Shown here in pieces: positions 37,365 to 48,700 of a stretch of 64,000 nucleotides of DNA. The position numbers and the translations under genes were made by a program. The stretch covers positions 28,704,008 to 28,768,007 of the forward strand of contig CM049313.1 in the NCBI GenBank assembly GCA_026874595.1. The letters are read 5' to 3'. The notes under the pieces are model-generated. The model worked only from the letters and a program-made list of their open reading frames with translations, had not been told where the DNA came from and did no database searches. The stretch is from Sipunculus nudus. Lineage: Eukaryota > Annelida > Sipuncula > Golfingiida > Sipunculidae. Positions within the stretch are counted from its first letter, which is position 1, and every line of letters begins with the position of its first letter.

Positions 37365-37790
37365 ACTGACCAACCAACTTGCCGAAATCGAAGATTTCCG
37401 GCAAGCAACAAACAAACAATCAGACATACGCGACTGACCAACCAAATCTAAGATTTCCGGCAAGCAACAAACAGACATACGCAACTGACCAACCAACTTG
37501 CCGAAATCGAAGATTTCCGGCAAGCAACAAACAGACATACGCAACTGACCAACCAACTTGCTGAAATCGAAGATTTCCGGCAAGCAACAAACAGACATCC
37601 GCGACTGACCAACCTGCTTGCCGAAATCGAAGATTTCCGGCAAGCAATAAACAAACAGGCAGACATACGCAACTGACCAACCAACTTGCCGAAATCGAAG
37701 ATTTCCGGCAAGCAACAAACAGACAAACAGACATCTGCGACTGACCAACCCGCTTGCCGAAATCGGAGATTTCCGGCAAGCAACAATATA
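37365..37790 (-). repeat. 60-bp hairpin array, about seven units
   Basis: Each unit has CTTGCCGAAATC-GAA-GATTTCCGGCAAG (stems of 12 bases with one bulged C), then CAACAAACAGACATACGC and AACTGACCAACCAA. The unit is about 60 bases, extended in some copies by extra CAAACAGA. One copy (about 37440) lacks part of the left stem. All three minus-strand frames stay open over 130-190 codons because 60 is a multiple of three; they are not genes. Confidence 0.92.
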
Positions 37791-38130
37791 AGAAAACATA
37801 CTGCAAGCCTACCGTGCAAACTATTGACAGAAAGGAGAATCTTACAAACAACACCAGAAAACAAACTGTAAGCCTACCGTATAAACTATTGATAGAATAT
37901 AACAAAGAATATATGTAATCATACTGCAAGCCTACCGTGCAAATATTGACAGAAAACTAAAAAAAAAAAAACAGAAATTAAAATATTACACACAATATCC
38001 AAAAACATACTGCAAGCCCAAAGTGCAAACTATTGAAAGAATATTAAAAAAACGTTATAAGAAGACACACTGGAAGCCCACCGTGCAAACCATCGACAGA
38101 ATATTACAAACAATATACGAACATATAGTG
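37791..38130 (+). repeat. 58-59-bp satellite, third block
   Basis: About six diverged units of the satellite at 21.9-22.7 kb (CATACTGCAAGCCTACCGTG, AACTATTGACAGAA), one with an A-rich insertion. This places satellite on both sides of the higher-order array, which suggests that the composite array lies within a once longer satellite block. Confidence 0.88.
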
Positions 38131-38500
38131 GGCCAGGCAAAGTGGATTTTTTTAAGGGCATTGGTTGTTAATAGCATGATCCATGCTAGATCAATCTCTC
38201 ATAGAGTGAAGAAAAAAATTTTGGTGGATGCCACCTGAAATATTGAATTTCAAGGTCATTTTCAAGGTCAAACTGAAAAAAAGGCCAGCCGAGGTCGTCG
38301 ATTTTTTACTTTGGGGGACAGTGCTTAATTAATATTAAGCATCCCTGTCAGATCAATCAACCAAACAGTGATGGAAAAGTGTAGGTGGATGCCATCCTAC
38401 ATTTTAACTTTTAAGGTCATTTTCAAAGTCAACCTGAAGAAAATTGAACCTGAACGGGTTAGTGTTTGTCATTCAATTAAACCAAGGTACATTCGGTAAC
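38130..38500 (+). repeat. GTGGATGCCA repeat, two tandem copies
   Basis: Two segments about 170 bases apart share GATCAATC, GTGGATGCCA and AAGGTCATTTTCAA followed by GGTCAA. A third copy lies inverted at 59885-60035. Each has two nuclear-receptor-type half-sites. No frame is real. Confidence 0.7.
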
Positions 38501-39700
38501 TTAAGCTTAAGAGATATTTTCGTGTCACGTGCTACGTACCAAAGCCACGAAATAATAATTTTCATAATTCTTACACTTAAAAGTATGAAAAGAACAACTT
38601 AAAAGTGTGTTTTTATTTACTTAGTAACGTTTTTACTACTCTGAATCAAACTCCTTCTCTGGATCCGCTTCTGCAGAAGACCCTGTATGGACGTTTCACA
38701 TTAAAAGTTACAACGCATACTGCAACATTTAAAATCGCTCTAAAAATAGCTGTCACATTGACGAAAAAGGCGATTTCTATCATAATATAATAACCATAAA
38801 ATATAAATGTATTTATTTACTATGTTTAGTTCAAATAGGATCATTCGGCGGCATTTATCGCCAACACAAGCACTTCGAGCATCCGCACGAATATGATCCA
38901 TGGATCATTTCGTAAGGGAATTTGACACAAATAAGACGGTAAGGTGATGGGACGGAGACATAATTTATGCCACCATGCCTGCACCCGGAATTCGAGGAAA
39001 CCAATTGTTCAGGGTTCCCTACACTGTCATATGACGCAAGAATAATTTGAAAAATAATAATTGCCCTGTAAAATCTGAGATAGAAGCAATATACCCAATA
39101 TATATGGTAAAACAGGCTCTTAAATTATCTTTTGATGGTTACATGTACACAATTGTATTAGATGCACTTTAAAGGTCACAGTGTTAATTGTCCTTTTATA
39201 TATTTGCTGATATATAATCAATTGAGAAACACACAGCGGAAATGTGCTCCAAAGCAAGTACACAGTCAAATATGCTTCAGCTAATTAGTATTTAATCCAT
39301 TTGGACCAGGATAGTCGTGTTGTATCTACAGTGCCTTTATATCCTGTATACCGCTTTTAAGAGTGCCCTTTGTTTTATATAGCACTTTTGTTGTAATGAA
39401 AACTTAGAGAAGAGTCCAAGTAAATGTCTCAAAGCCATTATTAAGGTCAAACGGAACAAAATAAGAATGGTAACAAAGCATTTATTTTGTTGAACTTCAA
39501 AGTAGAACACCACATATAAAATTGTCCTTTAAAACATCACAGTACACATCCCAGTGTACATCAAAGTTACACATCCCAGATGAATGATACACAGTACTGT
39601 TGAACAATAGGTCACACATTCGGCCGAACAAAAAAGTTGCATCTCTTGGTTACAGAAAAAAAACACTGAAACTTAATGTAGGAGGCAGCATGTATATACC
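38500..39700. other. No gene recognised
   Basis: AT-rich sequence without repeats I could match elsewhere. A 61-codon frame at 38605-38790 is not recognised. Confidence 0.5.
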
Positions 39701-40603
39701 GTATTCACTGCAAACAGTGGGGGTTAGTTGCCGTTTCAAAGTAGTTGCGACATGTCTCAGTTTATAATATGTTTTAGATAGAGACATGTTTAAAACATGT
39801 GGTACGGCACTTTAATTTATTTTTAGTTGTGAGATGCTTCAACATGTTTGACACGTGTTAAACATGTTTCGCGCACAATCAAATCGAACGGGTGGGCTTT
39901 TTCGGTGTTTTAACGGACACTTGATGACGGAAACGCGCGGTTAACTGAACGGATTGAAGGACAAACTATAGTACAGTGGAAAAATACCTGTGATTGGATA
40001 TGGAAGGAAATAAGGAATGGTCAGTGGACGTAGTCGTAGCATGGGCTCAACGCATATTCATAGTGGAAGAAGCTGCATACAGACTGAAAGGTGAATTACC
40101 GCTGTTCACTCCAACACCCCTATTATCACTCAGTCAAAACCATTATATTGACTGATAATGCATGAAATGACGAATGGATGCATGACAAAACTTTTTGAAA
40201 CAAATACATGTAAATCATTGTTTTTCATCTGCTTATAACTAAGTATATGTCAACTGAGCTCCAGCGATGACCCTGCGTCCGTCACCGTCCGTCTCCTTTC
40301 CGGCGCGTTTGGATACTGTTTGACCTACAGATTATAAATTCCGAGTAGGGGCCGAAGTGCTACCCTGTCCTGTAGTGGTACATTTGTACTACTACAGGAC
40401 ACTGGGCTGTACCAGTACAGGCCACTGTGCTACCCTTTATCTGGCCAATTATGGGGCTTCATGCTTGACTGAGGTATGGGAGAAGAAGGGCTACCAGGGC
40501 AATCAGTGTGTCTGGAGCTGGTGCCAGACCTCAGATGATAAGTACACAGTGGTCAGCTGATTATCTGCTTTGTTTTAACTGAAGTATAAAGATAACAACA
40601 ACA

Positions 40604-40815
40604 ATGGTTATTTCTCTCCCTCTCTATTTCTGTCTCTCATTCTCTGTCTCTATTTCTCTCTCCCTCTTTCTTTCTTTCCCTCCCTCACTTTCTCTCTTTC
40701 CCATTCTTCCCCCCCCCCTCTCTCTCTCCATCTATGGTTCTCTTTTTCTCTCTCTTTATCTCTTCCTTTATTTCTCTTTCTCATTCTTTCTTTTTCTCTT
40801 CTCTTTTTTAATAGT
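40604..40815 (+). repeat. (TC/TTTC)n pyrimidine tract
   Basis: About 210 bases of almost pure pyrimidines on the plus strand. It gives a serine/leucine/phenylalanine frame of 73 codons that is not a gene. Confidence 0.95.
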
Positions 40816-40939
40816 GCTCCTATAGCTATATTCTACAGTATGTAGAATGATCTATTGTGCTCAGATATCCATATTAATAGATACATATACTTGTAATATG
40901 TATACACAGAATAAATATATCTAAAACATGTAAATATAT

Positions 40940-42700
40940 CTGTGGACATTCAGGCCTACATGTTTTATCATTTATTTATTGTGTTTGTAGCTTATTGTAC
41001 ACATCAAACACTGAAGTACTGTGTAAAATTTAATATGCTTGTCTGTGCAATGGTAACATATGTAAGGTTGATTGATTTGCAGAATAATGGAGTGGTTTTA
41101 TTCCAAACTGATTGTGGATTCTTTAAATGGATACAAAATGTGATATAAAAATTTTGCATGATGTCATACATGATCTGTGTAAAAAAAATACAATTATTGC
41201 GTCCCTGTATATATAGTAATACATTAATGGTTGTATAATAAAAGAGGTTATTGCTTTTCTTTATTTGAAAATTAAAAAGAGAATCTTATATGATACATGT
41301 CATCCATAATGAAAATGTTGAACTGGAATTTAGTACCAGAATTGCTATTTGATCTTTTTATATCTTATAACTATTTATATCTAATTATTAAAAAAAACAA
41401 TTTTTATTTTATTTTAACTCATCTTTTGTTGATACAGTACATAGTATCTTAAAATTTTTATATGTAACATTTTAGTGATAGAAAATCTGTTGTATGATAA
41501 AGATGGATGCTGTTCAGAAAGAAGCCATTGTATTAACTGGACTCTGTTCATTTGGACGCTATGAAAATGGACGCTGATCATATAGACTCCATGGTGAGGG
41601 GTAAAAATGGCATAGGTAAAAATGGCACAAATGTAAACTAGGAAAAATGACACACTGAATATGTGATATTTATCTATGATTATCATGTAATATATGTTCA
41701 AACAGCTTTCAGGAAAGAAACATGAAATTCCTCAGGGTTTGCAATTTTTGTTCAATGTGTGACTGTGTGATATCATAAGAACAAAATCAGCTCACATATG
41801 GATGAGAAGGTACTCACCTTATTAAACATTTCAGGGGCACCACCTGCACATTTTTTGGATGGAAATAAGCATTTCCTATTTATTTATGCATTGAATACGA
41901 ATAAATGTACAGCATCAAATATATAGCTCATATCCATAATATTACAAGCAAGCAGAAAATTGTATTCAAGACAACAAAGCGCAATGAAAATGAATGCTGA
42001 TAATACATAGACTTCATTGTATTATCGACGCCATTGTCTGCATGCACACTTCAGAAAGATGCCTAATTACAAGTCATACAGTTCAGATATTTTCTAAATG
42101 TTTCCAGAAAAAAAGACCCGATTAAAATATAATCATGTTAAGTTTCAGATTATATTTTGTTTTATGTATTTCGTGAGAATTGGGGGTCTTTTGTTTCAGT
42201 TACCAAACAAATTAAATTTTAAATTGTCATGTGTAGTTTCAATGAAAGTAATATAAACTTAATTGTATTTTACCATTGTAAAATACTCTATCATTCCTTA
42301 ATATATAGTTAAACTTTAAGAACTTATATAAATTAATATTATAATTCAAAACATGAATAGATTTTTTTTTCAAATATGATTTACTTAATAGAACACTGTA
42401 ATAACAAATTACAAAACATTAAATTTATTATGAAGATTGTTATTTTTTTATAAATAATATATTTTTGACACTCAATATTTTTTTAATTAAACAAATACAT
42501 AAACTTAGGATGCAAAATATAATTACATAATAGGTATAATAATATGTATACACAATGTGTTAAATAATGTTGTGACAATATATTCATATATTCATACAAT
42601 GGCGATCTAATTTGATATTAAATCATATAATACTTGATCATGTGATAAAATACTATATATAATGTATTATTATAATATAATGAAAAATCCTAAAATATAT
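40940..42700. other. AT-rich, no gene recognised
   Basis: Very low GC with many stop codons. A 95-codon minus-strand frame (41414-41701) is AT-driven and not recognised. Confidence 0.5.
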
Positions 42701-42918
42701 AAACCACTAAAAATTATTGCTTGTCGGTAAAAATGGTGCAATGTGATCGACTTCCAAGTTTTATGCATTTTGAGCATTGTCTGTCACTTCCAGGTGACTT
42801 CCAACACATTAAATATACTTCAATTTTCATGGTAGGGTAGCACAGTGGCCTGTACTGGTACAGCCCAGTGTCCTGTAGTAGTACACATGTACCACTACAG
42901 GACAGGGTAGCACTTCGG

Positions 42919-43490
42919 GTACTGTTGTAAATTCCACATAGTACAAACAATTAAAGGCATTTTCCCTGCCCCTGTACACCTGTTTTTTTCGCGTTGATTG
43001 TTTGGTAAGGCAAACAAGCCCAGTATTTTTTGCACCAGGGGCAGAAAGAGGAAAATGCATATATAATTGATATGGAAAACATTGATTTACATGATGTGAT
43101 TTTCCTGCAAACTAGTTAAAACATGATTTGAAAAGAAAGCCTAGACTTGGCGACATTTTCATAACCCCATAAAATGGACATGGCGGACTGAGAGAAAACT
43201 GTTATGACATCATAATAGGATTTTACTTGCAAAGGAGGCACCCATACGTACTGGATCCAGGGGCAACAGAAGGTTAGGTTCACTGTTACACCGAGGGACT
43301 AATATCTTTCCAGAGATCCACAATATTCAGAAGTGGGGAATTACACTTAGGGATTTGTGAGAAAAATTAAGCATTTCCCTCTTTCCAGGCTTGAGTCAAG
43401 TACAAGGCATCTCTACCTCAGTACAAGAATTTTAATGTACAAATACATGTACATAATTTTCAATGCACTCGAGGACAAGTACAGGGGTCT
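42919..43490. other. No gene recognised
   Basis: Ordinary sequence between the inverted-repeat segment and the large element. The last 120 bases hold several GTACAAG and ACAAGTACA words, which weakens the weight of the 9-base flank match of the next element. Confidence 0.5.
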
Positions 43491-43499
43491 GTACAAGTG

Positions 43500-43640
43500 G
43501 GATGTAGGTCAAAAGCCCCCCTGGTGAAAAGCCCCCCCCCCCCCCCGGAATTAAGCCCCCCCGGCCAAACCCCCCCCCCCCCCCCGGTGAAAAGCCCCCC
43601 TACCTTAATGATGAAGAGGACAAAAGCCCCCCTCCAATAT
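43500..43640 (+). repeat. Left terminal AAAAGC(n) array
   Basis: About six units of GG, two or three bases, AAAAG and a run of 6-18 C. The last is followed by TACCTTAATGATGAAGAGGA and another AAAAGCCCCCC. Several of the C runs are long enough for quadruplex formation on the other strand. Confidence 0.85.
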
Positions 43641-43984
43641 ATTTATATCTATATCTATGAATATATAATGTAAATACAAACAATGTGTGTTATCTCATAT
43701 AATTATTTAATTACATTCAAAATTCAAACTTACAATATATTTTATAGTTAACAATAGAAATATCAATCTATACTTTACATAATCACCTGTCCCACACTAG
43801 TAAATTGTTATTCAAGACTTAGGGTACTAAACTGAGACTAATAACAACATAAATGGTCTCAATTATCTGTTAATGAGGAAACCACTCCCATGGGACAGTT
43901 TTACACGACCTGTTTCACCTGAATGATTATTGAAGGAGTGGCTTCATTATAAAGTCCTAGGACCAAAGTCCCCCTCCAATATAG

Positions 43985-44024
43985 AAATATCTATATACAT
44001 CTATGTGTCTCTCTCTCTCTCGCT

Positions 44025-44095
<71 letters not shown>

Positions 44096-44112
44096 TATAT
44101 ATATATATTATA
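43985..44112. repeat. (CT)n and (AT)n microsatellites
   Basis: A CTCT run (about 44008-44061) passes directly into an AT run (about 44062-44110). Serine/leucine and tyrosine/isoleucine frames over this stretch are artefacts. Confidence 0.95.
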
Positions 44113-44519
44113 TTATATTATATTATATATATAGACTATGTAAATATATGTATAATATGTGTATTATCTCATATAATTCTGTTAAGTATGCATGATTAAT
44201 ATAAAGTAGTCATATAAAATATTTTAAAATATATATTATATTATACACAGTATAATGATATATGACTATACAGGATCAATTTCATTAATATCATTGATAC
44301 AAATAATAAAACTAATTTTAGCTCCCAATTTTTAACTCCCAATTCAAGTGAGAAACTATATATATATAGACAAGACAATGTGCTTGTGGCTACTACCCTA
44401 CTTCAGCAAGAGAGGGGCCAGATTCCATGGAAACGTGTAAACACAGCAACTAAACAACTTCAAGAGATGCTGCTAAGGATATGCTCAGATAATTGAGATA
44501 ATTCATGCCACATGACTTG

Positions 44520-44522
<3 letters not shown>

Positions 44523-44610
<88 letters not shown>
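44523..44610. repeat. (AT)n microsatellite, about 88 bp
   Basis: Uninterrupted AT dinucleotides. It ends at GGAGGGGGGGCTTTTGTCC, an inverted copy of the terminal AAAAGCCCCCC unit. Confidence 0.97.
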
Positions 44611-44933
44611 AGGGGGGGCTTTTGTCCTCTTTATCATCAGGGTTGGGTTTTAGGCTGCCCAAAACCTGTTTTCGTCAGGGCAGAGCCTAAAACCTGCCTT
44701 TAACTGCCTAAAATAGGTTATAACATGCCTTAAACTGCCTAAAACCTTACTTACCCTTACCTATGACTTGCAGTTTAATTATGTTTTATTGTTACACAGC
44801 TAAATGCATTACAGAAATATGCTCAACAAATTAAAAGTGAGGAACACTTTATTCAAACTAAACAAATAAAGCATGATACAAACAAAAGCAACAAATGAAT
44901 ACAACACTACTTCAGGTTTTCCAAATGACAGTT

Positions 44934-45745
44934 TTAGCTTGTGATTCCATGCCAGATGCTTCACTCCCGAATGCGCACCTGTCAGATACGCTACTGCCAG
45001 ATGCGCAACTGCCATATGCGCCAAATTCCAGTTGCGCCTCATGCCATATGCGCAACAAAGCTATAATAAGCCAAATGGAGTCATATTACGTTATGCTTAT
45101 TGTAAGTGTGTATCTGTATCACTCGGCCTCTTCATAATTTTATCGAATGCGGTATATTTTGCAACAAAATACGAGCTAAGAAAACCTTTCCATTTTGAGC
45201 GACAATGTGCGGTCACGACACGTGCGTTCAATCACCATGACACATTCGCGTTATCTGTCAATAAAAATTTATGAACATTGAATATTTTTATTTAATCGTC
45301 TCCGTTACTTAAGAAACACTACCAATGAACTATCATATAGATAAAAGGTATATATTTATATAAAGGGCGATATTTATTGTGCCATATTGTCCGGACTTCG
45401 TGGGTGATAGTAAATGTTGAGGCACAAACGTAATATGTGTAAATGACCGGTGTTATTATTGTAACTAACGTGGTCTTATTTGATATGTGATTTTATTTAT
45501 GCCATATTTGACATATAAAATTAAGAATTAGGTCAAATTTGATATATTATAGACACTGGTGTATTACTGATTTACAGGAAACCACTCACCACTATGGCTC
45601 AATTGACCCGGAAAACCCGCCCGGGTTTGGTCTCCGAACTTCAAAGGGAAAGTGTTGCGGCGGTCCATTGTTTATGAGCTCATCAAAAGAATTATGAGCC
45701 GTTTTATACCAGCACTTGCATGTTGAAACTGCGATATATTAACAT
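44934..45745 (+). repeat. Left inner arm of the large inverted repeat
   Basis: About 800 bases that match 53995-54803 inverted. Landmarks are the 15-bp array (44950-45056), GGCGATATTTATTGTG, CCGGACTTCGTGGGTGATAG and CAAAGGGAAAGTGTTGCGGC, then GGTCCGTTGTTAATGAGCTC-like text. The 80-codon frame here has a counterpart in the other arm because the DNA is shared. Divergence (about 10 percent by eye) means that the arms are old. Confidence 0.85.
44950..45056 (+). repeat. 15-17-bp array, TGCCAGATGCGCAAC type, left copy
   Basis: Seven short tandem units built on TGCCAGATGCGCAAC, with variants TGTCAGATACGCTAC and TGCCATATGCGCC. A matching inverted array lies at 54678-54784. Confidence 0.85.
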
Positions 45746-45772
45746 CATCGTCGTTAGGTTTTCATTCCTTTT

Positions 45773-48700
45773 TTAGCTCAGCTGACTATAAGTCATCTGA
45801 GCTATAGTCGTGGTCCATTGTCCGTCGTCCGTCCGTCTGTCCGTCCGTCCGTCCGTCCGTCCGTCCGTAGATGTGGCACGTTTTGAAACCGTAAGACCTA
45901 GGAATCCAAAATTCAGCATAATGTTAGATGTCCCCAAGATCTCCTACCAAGCCGAAAACTTGGTCTTTGCGACTTCGTTCCTTTGAGAAATTAAGGAAAA
46001 ACCTCAATTTTTTATTAAAATCCTATTTTCACACTTCAGGACTGCCTAATATCAAAACCACTCATCTGTTTTTCCTCATATTTACCATAAATAATCCTCT
46101 ATATGGTTCCTATGTACATGCTAGAAATTGGGTCTGTATTATATAATTTAAAAAAGTTATTGGCCCAAACATATTGCATTTTGTAAATAATCAGGAAAAA
46201 AATTTGATCACTTAACAAAAAACTTGTTAAAGCTAAGCACTTTTTTTCCAGTAATATAATTTTTTTTTAATCAAAATTAAATTGTATACCCAAAATTTGA
46301 TCAAAATCTTTTAAATTTTTTGAAATATTAGCAAAAATAAAAAATTGGTACCTTAAACTTTGCCCAACTTTGACCATGGCACGTTTTTTTTCTGAAACTG
46401 CTGTGGATTTAATTTTCAAAGCATGTTTTTGTTAGCATTTCAACTGTAAACATTTAAAATTTGAAACCAGTTGATCAAAAACTGTAGATTTTATTCAAGT
46501 TTTCAAGCACCATGTCACATATTGTTTACATCAACCTAGTGTTATGCAGTTTGCTAGAGCTCAGCTCCCCAGCTTCAGCTTTAAGTTCCTTAAATTAGGC
46601 ATACAGTAAGATGTCTCCAAAATCCCCTACCATGCCAAGAATTTGGTCACCAGAACTTAATTCCTTCGAGATATTAATGAAAAACTTCATTTTTTTCATT
46701 AAAAACCCTTTGTTACACTTCAGGACTGCCTAGTATCAAAACCACTGATCTGACTTTGATCATATATGATATACATATTTTTCTATACATTCGCTATGCA
46801 CATGCCAGAAATGATGTCAGTATTGCGTAATTGTTTTAAGTTATGTGCCCAAACAAAATTGACTTTGTAAAAAATCAGGAAAAATATTTACTCAGGTTTC
46901 ATGAAAATTATTGAAGCTAGAGAATTTTTTTTAAGTATATAACTTTGTTTAATTAAGATTCAATTGTATACCCAAAATTAGATCTGTATTTTGTAAATTT
47001 TATAAGTTATTAGCATAAACATAAAATCAGTACCTGAAATTTTACCCAACTTTGACCATGGCACATTTTTTCCCTGTGAGTACTGTTGATTTAATTTTCT
47101 CAGAATGTAAACATAAGTATTTAATGTGTTTAAATCTGAAATTTGAAACTAAAAGGTTCAAAATTAGGCTAGTTATTGAATTTTATCTTGAGGGTCTATT
47201 GTAGTCACTTGCTTTGTTCCAGATGCAGGTAGGCCACTCCAGGTCACTGAAAGTCAGCTATGCCAGGGTTCCTGATTTGTTTCAGTCACTGGGGGAGATC
47301 CCCTGCTGTGACAGGTGTACAGTTGTTCTCATATCACACCCCCTCCCCCCCCCCCCCCCCCCATGAATATATAAATATACATTTGTATGCATGATGTGGT
47401 GTTACATGACAAGATTGAGATTTATGATGATGCAATTTAGAATTATGAATCAACGTTTATATTCAGAAATTTATGTTATATTGGAAATGTATACAAATTA
47501 AACTTAAAATAAAAAAATGAGGATCTAATACAAACATGTGTTCATTTTTTTCGAGCCTCAGCAGAATTGGAGATCAGGCTTTGTTTGCCCATAATGTTTA
47601 TGCAAAAGTGTTGTTAATCCCATCTCCTCCCCCCCCCCCCCCCCCCCCCCGGCTGTCATTGATCCTTAGCACCTCACCGTCACCTGTGCACTGGGACATT
47701 AGTTAATATTGCAAATGTGTACAATTTTTTCAATTTGAAAGATAATTGGATTAGAAAAAATTAAGATCTAATATTGAAACATATTCTTGCCCCAGGAGAA
47801 TGGAACATAAAGTGATCAGCTCTTGTCTGTCCATCATCTCTCAATTATCATTAAATATATATACTAATTATGAAATTTTTCCTTTAAGCACTGTTGAAAT
47901 AACTTTCATATGCTGTATGTGTATGGATTTAAGCCATTAAAGTCTGAAATTTGAAAGCAACTTATGTATTCAGATGTGTAATATTGCAGATGAAAAACTT
48001 TAAAATATTAAAATATATTATCAGCTTTGTTTGTCTAACAGTCTGTCTGTCCTTTTTTAAATATTATGTAATTGTGAATGGACTATTTAATCCTGTAAGT
48101 ATTGTTGAATTAAATGGAAATCCTATATGTATATACACTATGTTAATACAGAGATGTTGTAACTCCCATCATTCCAGCCCTCCCCCCCCCCCCCCCCCCC
48201 CCAACCACCACCACCAGGTTCTTGCATCTGGGGACTGGAGACATCAGTTATATTTCAACTGTATACATTTTATAAAATAAAAATACATATATTTAATAAT
48301 ATATATTATGTAAAATAGATCCAATTGAGCAAATGTGTAAACTACTGAACTGTCAACAAACTATCAAAAAGCCAGCCAATGATCATGGTAATAATATACA
48401 TCTTATGTTTACAAACTGCTCACATGCTTCAATTTTGACATTAGAGAATGCATGGTTTGGTCACAAAATATTATTTGCAACAATTTCGCACTCATCAATA
48501 CAAACCAATCATGTCAACCAGCCATGGCATATATTACCTTTTCATCTTAGACTTGATCTCCATTATCATTTTAGATTTTTACCTTCAAGGCCAACTTCAG
48601 CTGAGCACAGTGACCCATATTTATAGCACCATGTCTTGAATGTTTACATCAAGTCATTGGTTAACAGTGTTCCAGGCTGTTACATAACACCTTCACTCCT

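Larger units (their letters stand above)
40352..42918. mobile_element. Segment bounded by 85-bp inverted repeats
   Basis: 40352-40436 and the reverse complement of 42834-42918 are near identical over 85 bases, starting CCGAAGTGCTACCCT and ending TGTGCTACCCT. Each arm holds its own hairpin (CCTGTAGTGGTACA and TGTACTACTACAGG). The open frames over the arms (67 and 77 codons) translate to the same peptide only because the arms are the same DNA. The interior is AT-rich with a (TC)n tract. No target duplication was found, so it may be a transposon or a fold-back pair. Confidence 0.6.

Noticed and set aside
37227-37929. Frames of 138-190 codons on the minus strand with repeated CRKSSISAS and LLAGNLRF peptides
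   Set aside because: Three overlapping frames stay open because the hairpin unit is 60 bases long and lacks stops. They run through satellite and array borders without any change.
40357-43060. Same peptide in frames at 40357-40560 and 42827-43060 as a small gene family
   Set aside because: The shared peptide is encoded by the 85-bp inverted repeat arms; outside the arms the frames have nothing in common.
44450-44690. Tyrosine/isoleucine-rich frames on both strands
   Set aside because: Pure translation of an (AT)n microsatellite; the same applies to 60022-60318 and 43930-44199.
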